Shown piece after piece: positions 1-5,915 of a DNA stretch of 9,611 nucleotides (position 1 is the first letter of the stretch; each line of letters opens with the position of its first letter). A program made the position numbers and the translations under genes. The notes below the pieces were generated by a model. It was not told the origin of the DNA and ran no database searches. It saw only the letters and a list, made by a program, of their open reading frames with translations. The stretch is from Bacteroidota bacterium (GTDB taxonomy: Bacteria > Bacteroidota > Bacteroidia > 2-12-FULL-35-15): contig JAIOQD010000154.1 of the NCBI GenBank assembly GCA_021413595.1, forward strand, positions 1 to 9,611, read 5' to 3'.

Positions 1-426
1 GAATTGAACAATACATTGGTACCCTTTTTTATTAAAAAGATACAAATGCGTGGCAATACCGCAGTTGTTACTATTGATGGTATCGATACAATTGAAAAAG
101 CAGAAGAAATAATAAAATCAAGTTTATACTTACCACTTAGTTTTTTACCGCCATTAAAAGGCAAAAAATTCTATTTCCATGAAATGCCGGGCTATACTGT
201 AATTGATAAAACGTATGGCGATATTGGTATCGTAGAAAAAATACTCGATTTTCCTCAACAGGCGATCTTTCAGATAAAAAAAGGCGAACACGAAATTTTG
301 ATTCCTGCAAAAGATGAATTCATTGTTAGTATTAACCGCAGTACCAAACAGCTTGAGCTAAACGCCCCGGAAGGGTTAATCGATCTGTATATCAATAATA
401 AAGGAGATAATGATGAGGAAGAATAA
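1..426 (+). CDS. rimM: RimM, 16S rRNA-processing / 30S maturation factor (5' end cut off)
   Basis: RimM binds ribosomal protein S19 and helps the 30S subunit head to mature; it acts in the cytoplasm. The visible part starts in the N-terminal RimM domain (the stretch with VTIDGIDTIEKAEEI, then SLYLP) and continues into the C-terminal PRC-barrel domain (MPGYTVIDK, GDIGIVEKI, EILIPAKDEFI). It ends with the PEGLIDLY segment usual for RimM, followed by a short acidic tail. RimM is normally about 170-180 residues and only about 141 are present. The frame is open to the first base, so roughly the first 30-40 residues lie upstream. The TTG at 4-6 is therefore an internal leucine codon and not a start. 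In Bacteroidota rimM usually follows rpsP and precedes trmN6, and trmN6 is indeed the next gene here. The family call is firm. Confidence 0.93.
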   Translation, partial: ELNNTLVPFFIKKIQMRGNTAVVTIDGIDTIEKAEEIIKSSLYLPLSFLPPLKGKKFYFHEMPGYTVIDKTYGDIGIVEKILDFPQQAIFQIKKGEHEILIPAKDEFIVSINRSTKQLELNAPEGLIDLYINNKGDNDEEE

Positions 427-432
427 ATTCAA

Positions 433-454
433 AACGCAACAAAATTATTGCGTT
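433..454. other. Short perfect stem-loop just after rimM
   Basis: AACGCAA (433-439) and TTGCGTT (448-454) form a perfect 7-bp stem around an 8-nt loop, seven bases after the rimM stop codon. No T-run follows on either strand, so it is a poor intrinsic terminator. It may instead protect the 3' end of the mRNA. Confidence 0.4.
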
Positions 455-509
455 CTCTGAAAATTAGTTTAACTTTATTCTAGTATTTCAAACCATTATA
501 TTTTATATG

Positions 510-538
510 CTTCGAATTACGAATTCGTAAGAGTTTTT
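510..538 (+). terminator. Candidate intrinsic terminator between rimM and trmN6
   Basis: CGAATT (513-518) and AATTCG (522-527) pair around the loop ACG. CTT (510-512) can pair with AAG (529-531) if the T at 528 is bulged out. Five T's follow at 534-538. The stem is AT-rich and modest, so termination may be partial. If it is real, trmN6 needs its own promoter within a very short leader or depends on read-through. Confidence 0.45.
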
Positions 539-573
539 ATCCCAACATTATTTCTTAATAAGCCGGAGCATGT

Positions 574-1284
574 ATGTCGAGCCAGGAATTTGTTTTTAAA
601 CAGTTTAAAATTCTTCAGGATAAGTGTGCTATGAAGGTTGGCACCGATGCTGTTCTGTTAGGTTCCTGGGTAAATACATCCAACGCAAAAACAATTTTAG
701 ATATTGGTACCGGCACCGGCATTATTGCTTTAATGCTTGCACAAAAATCAGATGCAACCATTGATGCAATTGACATTGACAAAAACGCTTTTGTACAAGC
801 CTCTGAAAATATTGCAGGTTGTAAATGGAAAGAACGGATTCAAATTCATCATATTTCGTTACAACAATATTGTACCAACAGCTCTAAGTATGATCTAATC
901 GTCAGTAATCCTCCTTATTTTGTTGATTCATCAAAAGCTTCCGAAGAATCACGAACGAATGCAAGACATACTGATCAATTACCTTTTTCCGATCTTTTAA
1001 ACGGAGTTTTAAATTTATTAAACCCTACCGGATCCTTTTACGTAATACTTCCAACCAAAGAAAGTCAGGTGTTTCGTGATATGGCAGAAGAACAGAACTT
1101 ATTTTTAACCAAGCTTACACGTGTTATTACCCTTGCAGACAGGCCTGAAAAGCGACTATTGATGCAATTTGAATTTACAAAAAAAACAGTTGAAGAAAAT
1201 TTTATCACCATCGAAAAAGATGAACGTCACTCCTATACGGATGAATACAAAGAGCTGACCAAGGATTATTATTTGGCTTTTTAA
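574..1284 (+). CDS. trmN6: tRNA1(Val) (adenine(37)-N6)-methyltransferase
   Basis: Class I SAM-dependent methyltransferase (YfiC/TrmN6 group) that methylates N6 of adenine 37 in tRNA1(Val), next to the anticodon. The 236-residue length is normal and the gene looks complete. The N-terminal stretch FKQFKILQD..CAMKVGTDAVLLG (about residues 8-30) is typical of this family. The SAM-binding glycine loop is DIGTGTGI (43-50), and IDAIDID (63-69) is the acidic strand-2 region that holds the cofactor ribose. NPPYF (112-116) is the catalytic NPPY motif of amino-N6 methyltransferases, followed by the conserved ARH at 130-132. The ATG at 574 is chosen because the family homology begins within a few residues of it. 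The gene follows rimM in the same direction after 147 bp; this neighbourhood is common in Bacteroidota and suggests a translation and tRNA/rRNA maturation cluster. Confidence 0.93.
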   Translation: MSSQEFVFKQFKILQDKCAMKVGTDAVLLGSWVNTSNAKTILDIGTGTGIIALMLAQKSDATIDAIDIDKNAFVQASENIAGCKWKERIQIHHISLQQYCTNSSKYDLIVSNPPYFVDSSKASEESRTNARHTDQLPFSDLLNGVLNLLNPTGSFYVILPTKESQVFRDMAEEQNLFLTKLTRVITLADRPEKRLLMQFEFTKKTVEENFITIEKDERHSYTDEYKELTKDYYLAF

Positions 1285-1397
1285 AGGATGCTAAATAACC
1301 AATCATTACTAACATATTAATGCAATAGACTTTATATAAGTCAAAATAAATTATAATGTTTACAACAGAATCGAGGGTTAAAATTCTTACACACAAT

Positions 1398-1421
1398 TTT
1401 CTCGACAAGCTTGTCGAGAAA
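1398..1421. repeat. Perfect 24-bp palindrome between trmN6 and the flavin reductase gene
   Basis: The two 12-bp arms meet with no spacer; the central 18 bases are CTCGACAAGCTTGTCGAG (1401-1418). Beyond a small internal loop, CACAC (1390-1394) can pair with GTGTG (1422-1426), which extends the hairpin. No T-run follows on either strand, so it is not a standard intrinsic terminator. It could be a dispersed REP-like palindrome, an operator for a dimeric regulator, or an mRNA-end hairpin. The structure is certain; the role is not known. Confidence 0.75.
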
Positions 1422-1473
1422 GTGTGGCTGATTACCTTAACGAATTAAATATATAAAATCTTATTATTTATTT

Positions 1474-1481
1474 TATTTTTG
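1474..1481 (+). promoter_or_regulatory. Candidate Bacteroidota -7 box for the flavin reductase gene
   Basis: TATTTTTG matches the Bacteroidota primary-sigma -7 consensus TAnnTTTG in full. I find no clear TTG -33 element at the usual distance upstream. Transcription starting about 7 bases downstream would leave a leader of only about 10 bases before the ATG at 1499. Confidence 0.35.
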
Positions 1482-1498
1482 AAAAACATTTGCTGACC

Positions 1499-2395
1499 AT
1501 GCTTACAATAAATCCTAAAAAAGTTTCTATACCTGTACTACATAGTTATTTACTTGGCGCTGTTGCACCACGCCCTATTGCTTTTGCAAGTACCATTGAT
1601 AAAGAAGGCAATCCCAATTTAGCTCCATTTAGTTTTTTTAATGTTTTCAGTGCCAATCCACCAATTGCTGTATTTTCTCCGGCACGAAGCGGACGAACCG
1701 GGCAAACAAAACATACCTATGATAATATAAAGGAAATACCTGAAGTAGTGATCAATATGGTAAATTACGATATGGTGCAGCAAACTTCATTGGCAAGTAC
1801 CGAATACCCAAAAGGTGTAAATGAGTTCACTAAAGCTGGTTTTACCCCCCTTGAATCGGAAATGGTAAAACCATTCAGAGTAAAAGAATCTCCTGCTCAG
1901 TTAGAATGTAAAGTTAAACAGGTAATTGAACTTGGTGAAAATGGCGGTGCTGGCAACTTAATAATTTGCGAAATAGTATTGATGCATATTAGTGAAAAGG
2001 TGCTGGATGCTAATAAACAGATAGACCCCAATAAAATTGATTTGGTTGCCCGATTAGGAGGCAACTGGTATAGTAGAACTAATGGAAATGCTTTATTTGA
2101 GGTGGCTAAACCATTAATGAACTTAGGCATTGGAATTGATCAGATCCCAGCCTATATCCGCAATTCCAATGTATTAACGGGAAATAATCTGGGACAACTC
2201 GGGAATGTTGAAAAGGTTCCAACGACTATTGAAGTTGCCACATTTAAAAATTCAGGGGCTATTAATGAAGCGTTTGAAATTTTCGGAAAAAAGGGAAGCA
2301 AATTAGAAGATCATCTGCACCACCTTGCAAAAGGATTATTGGAAAACGGGAAAGTTGAAGAAGCCTGGAAGGTGCTATTGTCAATAGGTAATTAA
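1499..2395 (+). CDS. Flavin reductase-like FMN-binding split-barrel protein
   Basis: Member of the flavin reductase-like family (COG1853), which binds FMN in a split beta-barrel and typically uses NAD(P)H to reduce flavin or passes electrons to a partner oxygenase. The real substrate cannot be read from sequence. The barrel covers about residues 15-200: GAVAPRPIAFASTID (20-34) and NLAPFSFFNVFSANPPIAVFSPA (40-62) carry the flavin-site strands, TSLASTEYPKGVNEF (96-110) and SPAQLECKVKQVIELG (131-146) are further family segments, and RLGGNWY (185-191) is near the domain end. Residues 200-298 form an extra C-terminal part, predicted helical near the end, as in longer Bacteroidota members. I chose the ATG at 1499 (298 residues) over the TTG at 1490 because it gives the family-typical MLTINPKKVS start. 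No neighbour suggests a pathway. Confidence 0.88.
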   Translation: MLTINPKKVSIPVLHSYLLGAVAPRPIAFASTIDKEGNPNLAPFSFFNVFSANPPIAVFSPARSGRTGQTKHTYDNIKEIPEVVINMVNYDMVQQTSLASTEYPKGVNEFTKAGFTPLESEMVKPFRVKESPAQLECKVKQVIELGENGGAGNLIICEIVLMHISEKVLDANKQIDPNKIDLVARLGGNWYSRTNGNALFEVAKPLMNLGIGIDQIPAYIRNSNVLTGNNLGQLGNVEKVPTTIEVATFKNSGAINEAFEIFGKKGSKLEDHLHHLAKGLLENGKVEEAWKVLLSIGN

Positions 2396-2541
2396 TGTTA
2401 TGCCAATCACAAAATATCGTACATTTATGCTGAACATCCCTGCCGCCTATGGCTATGGAACTAGGCTAAACCGGAAAGAATTATAATACCAACACTTGTT
2501 ACAAATTAATCCAATAATTTTATTTTTTAATGTAGCTAAAC

Positions 2542-2566
2542 CTGACAAGTTTTCAAAACATGTCAG
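2542..2566. repeat. Imperfect palindrome, possible dispersed Bacteroidota repeat or degraded terminator
   Basis: CTGACA (2542-2547) pairs with TGTCAG (2561-2566). After an A-A mismatch, GTTTT (2549-2553) pairs with AAAAC (2555-2559). The near-palindrome resembles the CTGACAGG...CCTGTCAG-type intergenic hairpins I associate with Bacteroidota genomes; that comparison is from memory. It lies 147 bases after the flavin reductase stop codon and has no T-run behind it. Confidence 0.5.
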
Positions 2567-2736
2567 ACCCAAAATCAAATAACGCACTGAAATACAACAC
2601 ATTAAACAAGTTATCTAAACCTCACAATCAACTAACTTTTCAAAAATTAGTCCTCAAAATCAGCTCTCTTTATTCGCTAACTTTTTAAAATTATACCAAT
2701 TTATCAACACAGGTATATTCTTCTTGGAAGAATTCG

Positions 2737-2744
2737 TAAATTTG
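2737..2744 (+). promoter_or_regulatory. Candidate Bacteroidota -7 box for the DUF3127 gene
   Basis: TAAATTTG fits the consensus TAnnTTTG exactly. A TTG at 2724-2726 is too close (10 bp) to act as the -33 element and none is found at 17-23 bp. Initiation near 2751 would give a leader of about 50 bases that is A-rich before the ATG, as usual in this phylum. Confidence 0.4.
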
Positions 2745-2803
2745 TATTAAGCGCTAACATTATTTGATAATAATATAAAATAACAATTAAACAATAAAAA
2801 AAC

Positions 2804-3175
2804 ATGGACATCACAGGGATCTTAAAAGTAAAAAGCGAAGCACAACAAGTATCAGAAAAATTCAAAAAAAGAGAATTTGTACTTACTGATAATTCATCAC
2901 AATACCCACAACACGTATCTTTTCAATTAACACAAGACAAATGTAATTTGATTGATTCGTACAATGTTGGTGCTGAGATAAAAGTGCATTTTAATTTACG
3001 TGGTCGTGAGTGGACGAGCCCACAAGGTGAAATAAAATATTTTAATACGCTTGAAGCATGGCGTATTGAAGGTGGTGCTAATTCAGGTACAGGAAATTCT
3101 TCAGCTTCAAATAAAATGGAAAGTGTTTCAGAAACATTCACTGCGGCAACAGAAGGTGACGATTTACCATTCTAA
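2804..3175 (+). CDS. DUF3127 family protein with an SSB-like acidic C-terminal tip
   Basis: Small (123-residue) protein of the DUF3127 type common in Bacteroidota, of unproven function. The folded part is about residues 1-89: MDITGILKVKSEAQQVS, KFKKREFVLTDN, then VSFQLTQDK and the strand-rich VGAEIKVHFNLRGREW (55-70) and KYFNTLEAWRIE (78-89). The alternating hydrophobic pattern and aromatic residues suit an OB-like barrel. A flexible Gly/Ser/Asn-rich linker (about 90-116) leads to the last residues EGDDLPF. A linker followed by an acidic tip ending in Pro-Phe is the layout of bacterial single-stranded DNA-binding proteins (E. coli SSB ends DDDIPF), where the tip recruits repair and replication proteins. 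A role with nucleic acid is therefore an inference. No signal peptide is seen, so it should be cytoplasmic. It is apparently monocistronic, with its own -7 box and a hairpin after it. Confidence 0.85.
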   Translation: MDITGILKVKSEAQQVSEKFKKREFVLTDNSSQYPQHVSFQLTQDKCNLIDSYNVGAEIKVHFNLRGREWTSPQGEIKYFNTLEAWRIEGGANSGTGNSSASNKMESVSETFTAATEGDDLPF

Positions 3176-3196
3176 AATCATTTTATTATATAAAAT

Positions 3197-3244
3197 ATTA
3201 GAGAATTGACGGATTATAAAAATTAATCGTGTCAATTCTCTAAT
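3197..3244. terminator. Long hairpin between convergent genes, likely bidirectional terminator
   Basis: A perfect 14-bp stem (3197-3210 with 3231-3244, core GAGAATTGAC/GTCAATTCTC) encloses a second 5-bp stem, GATTA (3212-3216) with TAATC (3224-3228). It fills the 72-bp gap between the convergent DUF3127 gene and the small secreted protein gene. Flanks are AT-rich with short T-runs instead of a single strong one. Confidence 0.65.
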
Positions 3245-3247
3245 TCA

Positions 3248-3502
3248 TTAATTTTTAGCATCACTCGCCTTCTTCGCACTAGCACTCACCACTTTTGCAG
3301 TTGTACTAATTACTTTTGCCGTTTTCCCTACCAGTCCCGGGGCAGTTTTACTTACCTTTTCCGCAGTTTTCCCCACCTTACCAATTATTCTGGCTGTTGC
3401 CGAAAAATTAATTTTTTGTGACCACTTGTTTTGCCCCTTCGCTACAAAACCAATAAAAACAACTATTATAGTAAATAGCAGTTTCTTCATCATTTTATAC
3501 AT
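3248..3502 (-). CDS. Small secreted, highly basic Ala/Thr/Val/Lys-repeat protein
   Basis: I do not recognise a family. The 84-residue product starts with a clear signal peptide: MYKMMKK, a hydrophobic core LLFTIIVVFIGFV (8-20), then AKG before Q24. The mature part (about 61 residues) has 13 Lys/Arg against one Glu and one Asp, no Cys, and a repeated pattern: VGKTAEKVSKTA (43-54), VGKTAKVIS (58-66), TTAKVVS (67-73), ASAKKAS (74-80). The recurring hydrophobic/Ala positions suggest an amphipathic helix or two, possibly binding an acidic surface such as LPS, membrane or nucleic acid. The start could be M1, M4 (3491-3493) or M5 (3488-3490); the last two give a more usual short basic n-region. It lies 89 bp after the anti-sigma-like gene on the same strand, so it may be the third gene of that unit. 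The signal peptide supports a real gene. Confidence 0.65.
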   Translation of the reverse strand: MYKMMKKLLFTIIVVFIGFVAKGQNKWSQKINFSATARIIGKVGKTAEKVSKTAPGLVGKTAKVISTTAKVVSASAKKASDAKN

Positions 3503-3591
3503 TTATTGAGATTCAAAAATTTAATACAAATTACGTTTTTTAAAAAATTAAATTCAATTATTTAAAATCTTATGCTTATAAACATTACTTA

Positions 3592-4905
3592 TTACCGTCC
3601 TCTTGAAATCTGGAATGCTCCTGCATTAAGTGCATAAGCTGTTACAGTTCCCTCATCATTATAGTATGGTTTTAATTCAACTTCGCGCCCGGTAAGTTTG
3701 CTTATTCCTGTAGTAAGTACCTGCGCGATATCCCAACCGGTAACTTTTTTTAAATCACCACTTTTCTTTTGCGCAGCAATTGCATTTTTATCCAACAACT
3801 TTTCTTTGATTTTTTCGACTGCTAATTCAGGAATAGAAAGAAATTCAGCCGGTTTTTCGGTTCCGATTTTTTTAACAGGTTTTGCAAGTTCAATTGAATT
3901 ATCTGCTAATTGTACCATTTTGTAAGGTTCAATCAATGAAGAGTCAGTATCAATAAATAATGCAACGCTCTCTTTATTTGATACTATTGATAAATTAGGA
4001 ACCACTACATTCGAAGTCAAAAGTGAATCCTGAAGATTCAAATTATTTTTTTTGGCTTTTTCATTTTTTAATACCAACGTAATGGAATTAATTGGTGGCG
4101 TTATGATTTTTACAGCTTTGTTTTCCACTAAAACCGGACTTTCTATTAATTCTGATTTTTTATCCTTTATAAGGGGCACTTTAATAGCCATTTCTGGTTG
4201 TATGGTATTGTAATTAAATAAAAAGAACAAGCCAAACAACAGTAGAATAGCTGCTGCTGCCGATATATAATAGTAAAATGGAATGATTTTATTTAATTTA
4301 TGCTTTAAGCTTGCTTTATCTTCAAAAACGATAGATCCATCAGCAACAAGTTTTGTTTTATTAAATAAAACATTTTTTTTTGTTAATTGCTTATCCTCAA
4401 CCAAACGTTCATTCAATAAATTAAGCTCCTCAGTACTCAATAGTCCTTCCATTGCTGAGATCAATAATTCATCAACCTCAGAAACATTGGGCACTGCCTC
4501 AGCAGGATCAAACCTTTTTAAACCCTTTTTATGTTCAAAAACAATAGTAGTATCAAGAGATAATTTTGTTTTTTGAAACAATTCAAGATCAGCTTTAAAT
4601 TGAGGATGTTGCGTTAAGAAATTATTCAATAAGCTAATTTCAGTACTGTTCAATTCATTTTCAACTGCTCTTATAAAATATTCGTTTTTATTCTCAAGCG
4701 TAACTTCTTTCTTTAATCTTGATTTATTTTCAAATTCAACAGAAGAAAAATCTTCAAGAGAAAAATTTTCAAAACTTTCAAGTTCCTCTTTTAATTGAGG
4801 ATGTTGTTCAACAAAACGCAGCAAGTCCGCCACCTGAGCAGGTGTCAGATTTCCCTCGTGATAATCGAGGAAATATGCTTCGTAATTATTTTTGTTGATG
4901 TTCAT
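3592..4905 (-). CDS. Putative membrane anti-sigma factor with three tandem N-terminal repeats
   Basis: Likely anti-sigma factor for the ECF sigma gene just upstream. The cytoplasmic part (1-206) holds three copies of a 50-residue unit that align without gaps at 17-66, 82-131 and 153-202. Shared features are an E...L start, a leucine-rich helix, a Gln in the middle and an ending VFE.K..LK (SVEFENK, IVFEHKK, IVFEDKA). Copies 2 and 3 agree at 22 of 50 positions, copies 1 and 2 at 18. The first copy keeps the NYEAYFLDYHEGNL start typical of Bacteroidota anti-sigma proteins. There is no Cys, hence no HxxxCxxC zinc site. One membrane segment (about 207-232, IIPFYYYISAAAAILLLFGLFFLFNY) is followed by a periplasmic part: a low-complexity stretch, then a conserved-looking end TGWDIAQVLTTGISKLTGREVELKPYYNDEGTVTAYAL (389-426). 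Gene order sigma then membrane protein is the classic ECF pair. Sigma binding itself is inferred, not seen. Confidence 0.75.
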   Translation of the reverse strand: MNINKNNYEAYFLDYHEGNLTPAQVADLLRFVEQHPQLKEELESFENFSLEDFSSVEFENKSRLKKEVTLENKNEYFIRAVENELNSTEISLLNNFLTQHPQFKADLELFQKTKLSLDTTIVFEHKKGLKRFDPAEAVPNVSEVDELLISAMEGLLSTEELNLLNERLVEDKQLTKKNVLFNKTKLVADGSIVFEDKASLKHKLNKIIPFYYYISAAAAILLLFGLFFLFNYNTIQPEMAIKVPLIKDKKSELIESPVLVENKAVKIITPPINSITLVLKNEKAKKNNLNLQDSLLTSNVVVPNLSIVSNKESVALFIDTDSSLIEPYKMVQLADNSIELAKPVKKIGTEKPAEFLSIPELAVEKIKEKLLDKNAIAAQKKSGDLKKVTGWDIAQVLTTGISKLTGREVELKPYYNDEGTVTAYALNAGAFQISRGR

Positions 4906-5006
4906 GAGATCTTATACTCAATCCATTTACATTAAGTAGAGGGATTTATTATTCGTTTATAATGTCATTTTTAAACTTTATTCTATTGATTCTTCAACTA
5001 TCTTCC

Positions 5007-5053
5007 CCTCTCTTGAGGAGATATGTTCTTCTCAAAAGAATTAAAGGGAGAGG
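5007..5053 (-). other. Imperfect hairpin in the sigma / anti-sigma spacer
   Basis: CCTCTC (5007-5012) pairs with GAGAGG (5048-5053) and TTGAG (5013-5017) with CTCAA (5031-5035), with an unpaired stretch at 5036-5047. It begins directly after the sigma stop codon as read on the - strand and lies within the 148-bp gap before the anti-sigma-like gene. It might reduce read-through or shape the mRNA, setting the ratio of the two proteins, or it might be a decayed dispersed repeat. Confidence 0.4.
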
Positions 5054-5539
5054 TCATACCACATTCTCCATTGCTCCAATATAATTTTTTAAAAAACCTC
5101 TCGCCCTAAAAATATACACTTTTACCTGTGACTCGTTCAATCCGGTTATTTCACCTATTTCAGAATAATTGTACCCCTCATAATCGCGTAATAAAATAAC
5201 AGAACGTTGTATTTCGGGCAGTCTTGTTAAAGCTTCATTCAATATCTCTTTTAAATCGTTGTAATGATCGCTGTGGCTTAAACTATGTAAATTTGATTCA
5301 GACAGCTCACCTTGTTTCTTATCACGTCTGATAAGATCAATCATTGTCCGATATGCCGCTGTGAACATATAGGATTTAGCATTTGTAGATTCTACCTCCG
5401 ATACTTTCAACCACATTTTTTCGTATGTATCCTGCACAATATCACGCGCCTTTTCAGTATCCTTAATATTTTTAAGGATGAACCGATACAGATTATCTGC
5501 ATATAAATCAACAGTCGTATTAAATTCTCCTACTGTCAT
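5054..5539 (-). CDS. ECF-type RNA polymerase sigma factor (sigma-70 family)
   Basis: Group IV (extracytoplasmic function) sigma factor, 161 residues, normal length and complete. Region 2 covers about residues 11-74: DLYADNLYRFILKNIKD, EKARDIVQDTYEKMW (29-43, core-polymerase and -10 contacts), then AKSYMFTAAYRTMIDLIRRDKK. A short linker (75-92) leads to region 4 at about 95-154: LKEILNEALTRLPEIQRSVILLRDYEGYNYSEIGEITGLNESQVKVYIFRARGFLKNYI, with the helix-turn-helix at about 125-148 that reads the -35 element. There is no region 3, as expected for ECF factors. It is followed after 148 bp by the membrane anti-sigma-like gene on the same strand and faces the divergent GIN-barrel gene. An ECF-like promoter site at 5589-5614 faces this gene and matches a site before the divergent gene, suggesting autoregulation. 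Confidence 0.93.
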   Translation of the reverse strand: MTVGEFNTTVDLYADNLYRFILKNIKDTEKARDIVQDTYEKMWLKVSEVESTNAKSYMFTAAYRTMIDLIRRDKKQGELSESNLHSLSHSDHYNDLKEILNEALTRLPEIQRSVILLRDYEGYNYSEIGEITGLNESQVKVYIFRARGFLKNYIGAMENVV

Positions 5540-5588
5540 TCTAATTAAGACATTCTAATGGATAAAAAGCAATTTTCGTTGGAAGTAT

Positions 5589-5614
5589 GACGCATAGATC
5601 ATCATAAAGTTACA
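5589..5614 (-). promoter_or_regulatory. ECF-type promoter of the sigma factor gene (autoregulatory)
   Basis: Read on the - strand: TGTAAC (5609-5614), 16 bases, CGTC (5589-5592), then ATAC. An AAC-containing -35 box with a CGTC -10 box is the general ECF promoter pattern (for example Bacillus SigX and SigM). A start about 7 bases after the -10 box would leave a leader of roughly 45 bases before the sigma ATG. The same signature before the divergent gene supports it. Confidence 0.6.
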
Positions 5615-5767
5615 GCAAACTTTTAAATTTTATTTAAAAAATACTTAATCCCTTTAAGATAAAAACGTTTTAGCTACTACAATTATTTTTTTTTTACAAT
5701 AAACACCAATTAAATCGATGCTTTTAGCGAAAATGGCTCGTTTTTTTATTTCAGCCTTAAAAATTAT

Positions 5768-5794
5768 TGTAACAAATGAACAACTGTAAGCGTC
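5768..5794 (+). promoter_or_regulatory. ECF-type promoter site, copy A (distal)
   Basis: TGTAAC (5768-5773), 17 bases, CGTC (5791-5794), then ACATAC. It is intact in both boxes, and lies in the first of three 74-bp repeats, about 180 bases before the GIN-barrel start. It could be a second start site or an extra polymerase-holding site. Confidence 0.5.
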
Positions 5795-5841
5795 ACATAC
5801 TAAAAAAAGGATCAATTTAAAATAAATTCAAAAAGTAATAG

Positions 5842-5868
5842 TTCAACAAATCTATAATTGCAACTGTC
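5842..5868 (+). promoter_or_regulatory. Degenerate ECF-type site, copy B (middle)
   Basis: TTCAAC (5842-5847), 17 bases, TGTC (5865-5868). It has the same spacing as copies A and C and keeps the AAC of the -35 box and the GTC of the -10 box, but two bases of the -35 box and one of the -10 box are changed. It is probably weak or inactive. Confidence 0.3.
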
Positions 5869-5915
5869 ATATAATTAAAATAAAATCTAAAAAAAATCAC
5901 ATAAAAAATTATAGC

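Larger units (their letters stand above)
2396..2803. other. 408-bp spacer with no gene seen
   Basis: No credible open frame is present. The 5' third has a locally GC-richer patch at about 2436-2479, in which GCCTA (2445-2449) and TAGGC (2462-2466) can pair. A near-perfect hairpin lies at 2542-2566 and a -7 box for the DUF3127 gene at 2737-2744. The rest is AT-rich with no structure I could support. Confidence 0.6.

Noticed and set aside
4..6. TTG as a start codon for the first gene
   Set aside because: The frame is open to base 1, and the product lacks the first 30-40 residues of RimM, so this is an internal Leu codon of a truncated gene.
448..477. Possible promoter TTG-N19-TAACTTTA before trmN6
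   Set aside because: The -7 box lacks the final G, the -33 part lies inside the stem-loop at 433-454, and a candidate terminator follows before trmN6.
1205..1408. Reverse open frame of 67 codons
   Set aside because: It overlaps the end of trmN6 and an AT-rich spacer, has no recognisable domain, and its start lies inside the 24-bp palindrome.
1490..1492. TTG start for the flavin reductase gene
   Set aside because: The ATG at 1499 gives the family-typical N terminus; the three extra residues have no support.
3592..4905. Zinc-binding anti-sigma (HxxxCxxC) domain
   Set aside because: The protein contains no cysteine.
5312..5506. Open frame opposite the sigma factor gene
   Set aside because: Shadow of a well-supported gene; Cys/His-rich by chance and without family features.
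5686..5695. Run of ten T's as a phase-variation tract
   Set aside because: It lies outside any gene and between no evident promoter boxes; long T/A runs are common in AT-rich spacers.
5720..5747. Hairpin followed by seven T's, possible terminator
   Set aside because: The stem is only TTTT/AAAA plus a bulged GC pair, and no gene on the + strand ends upstream.
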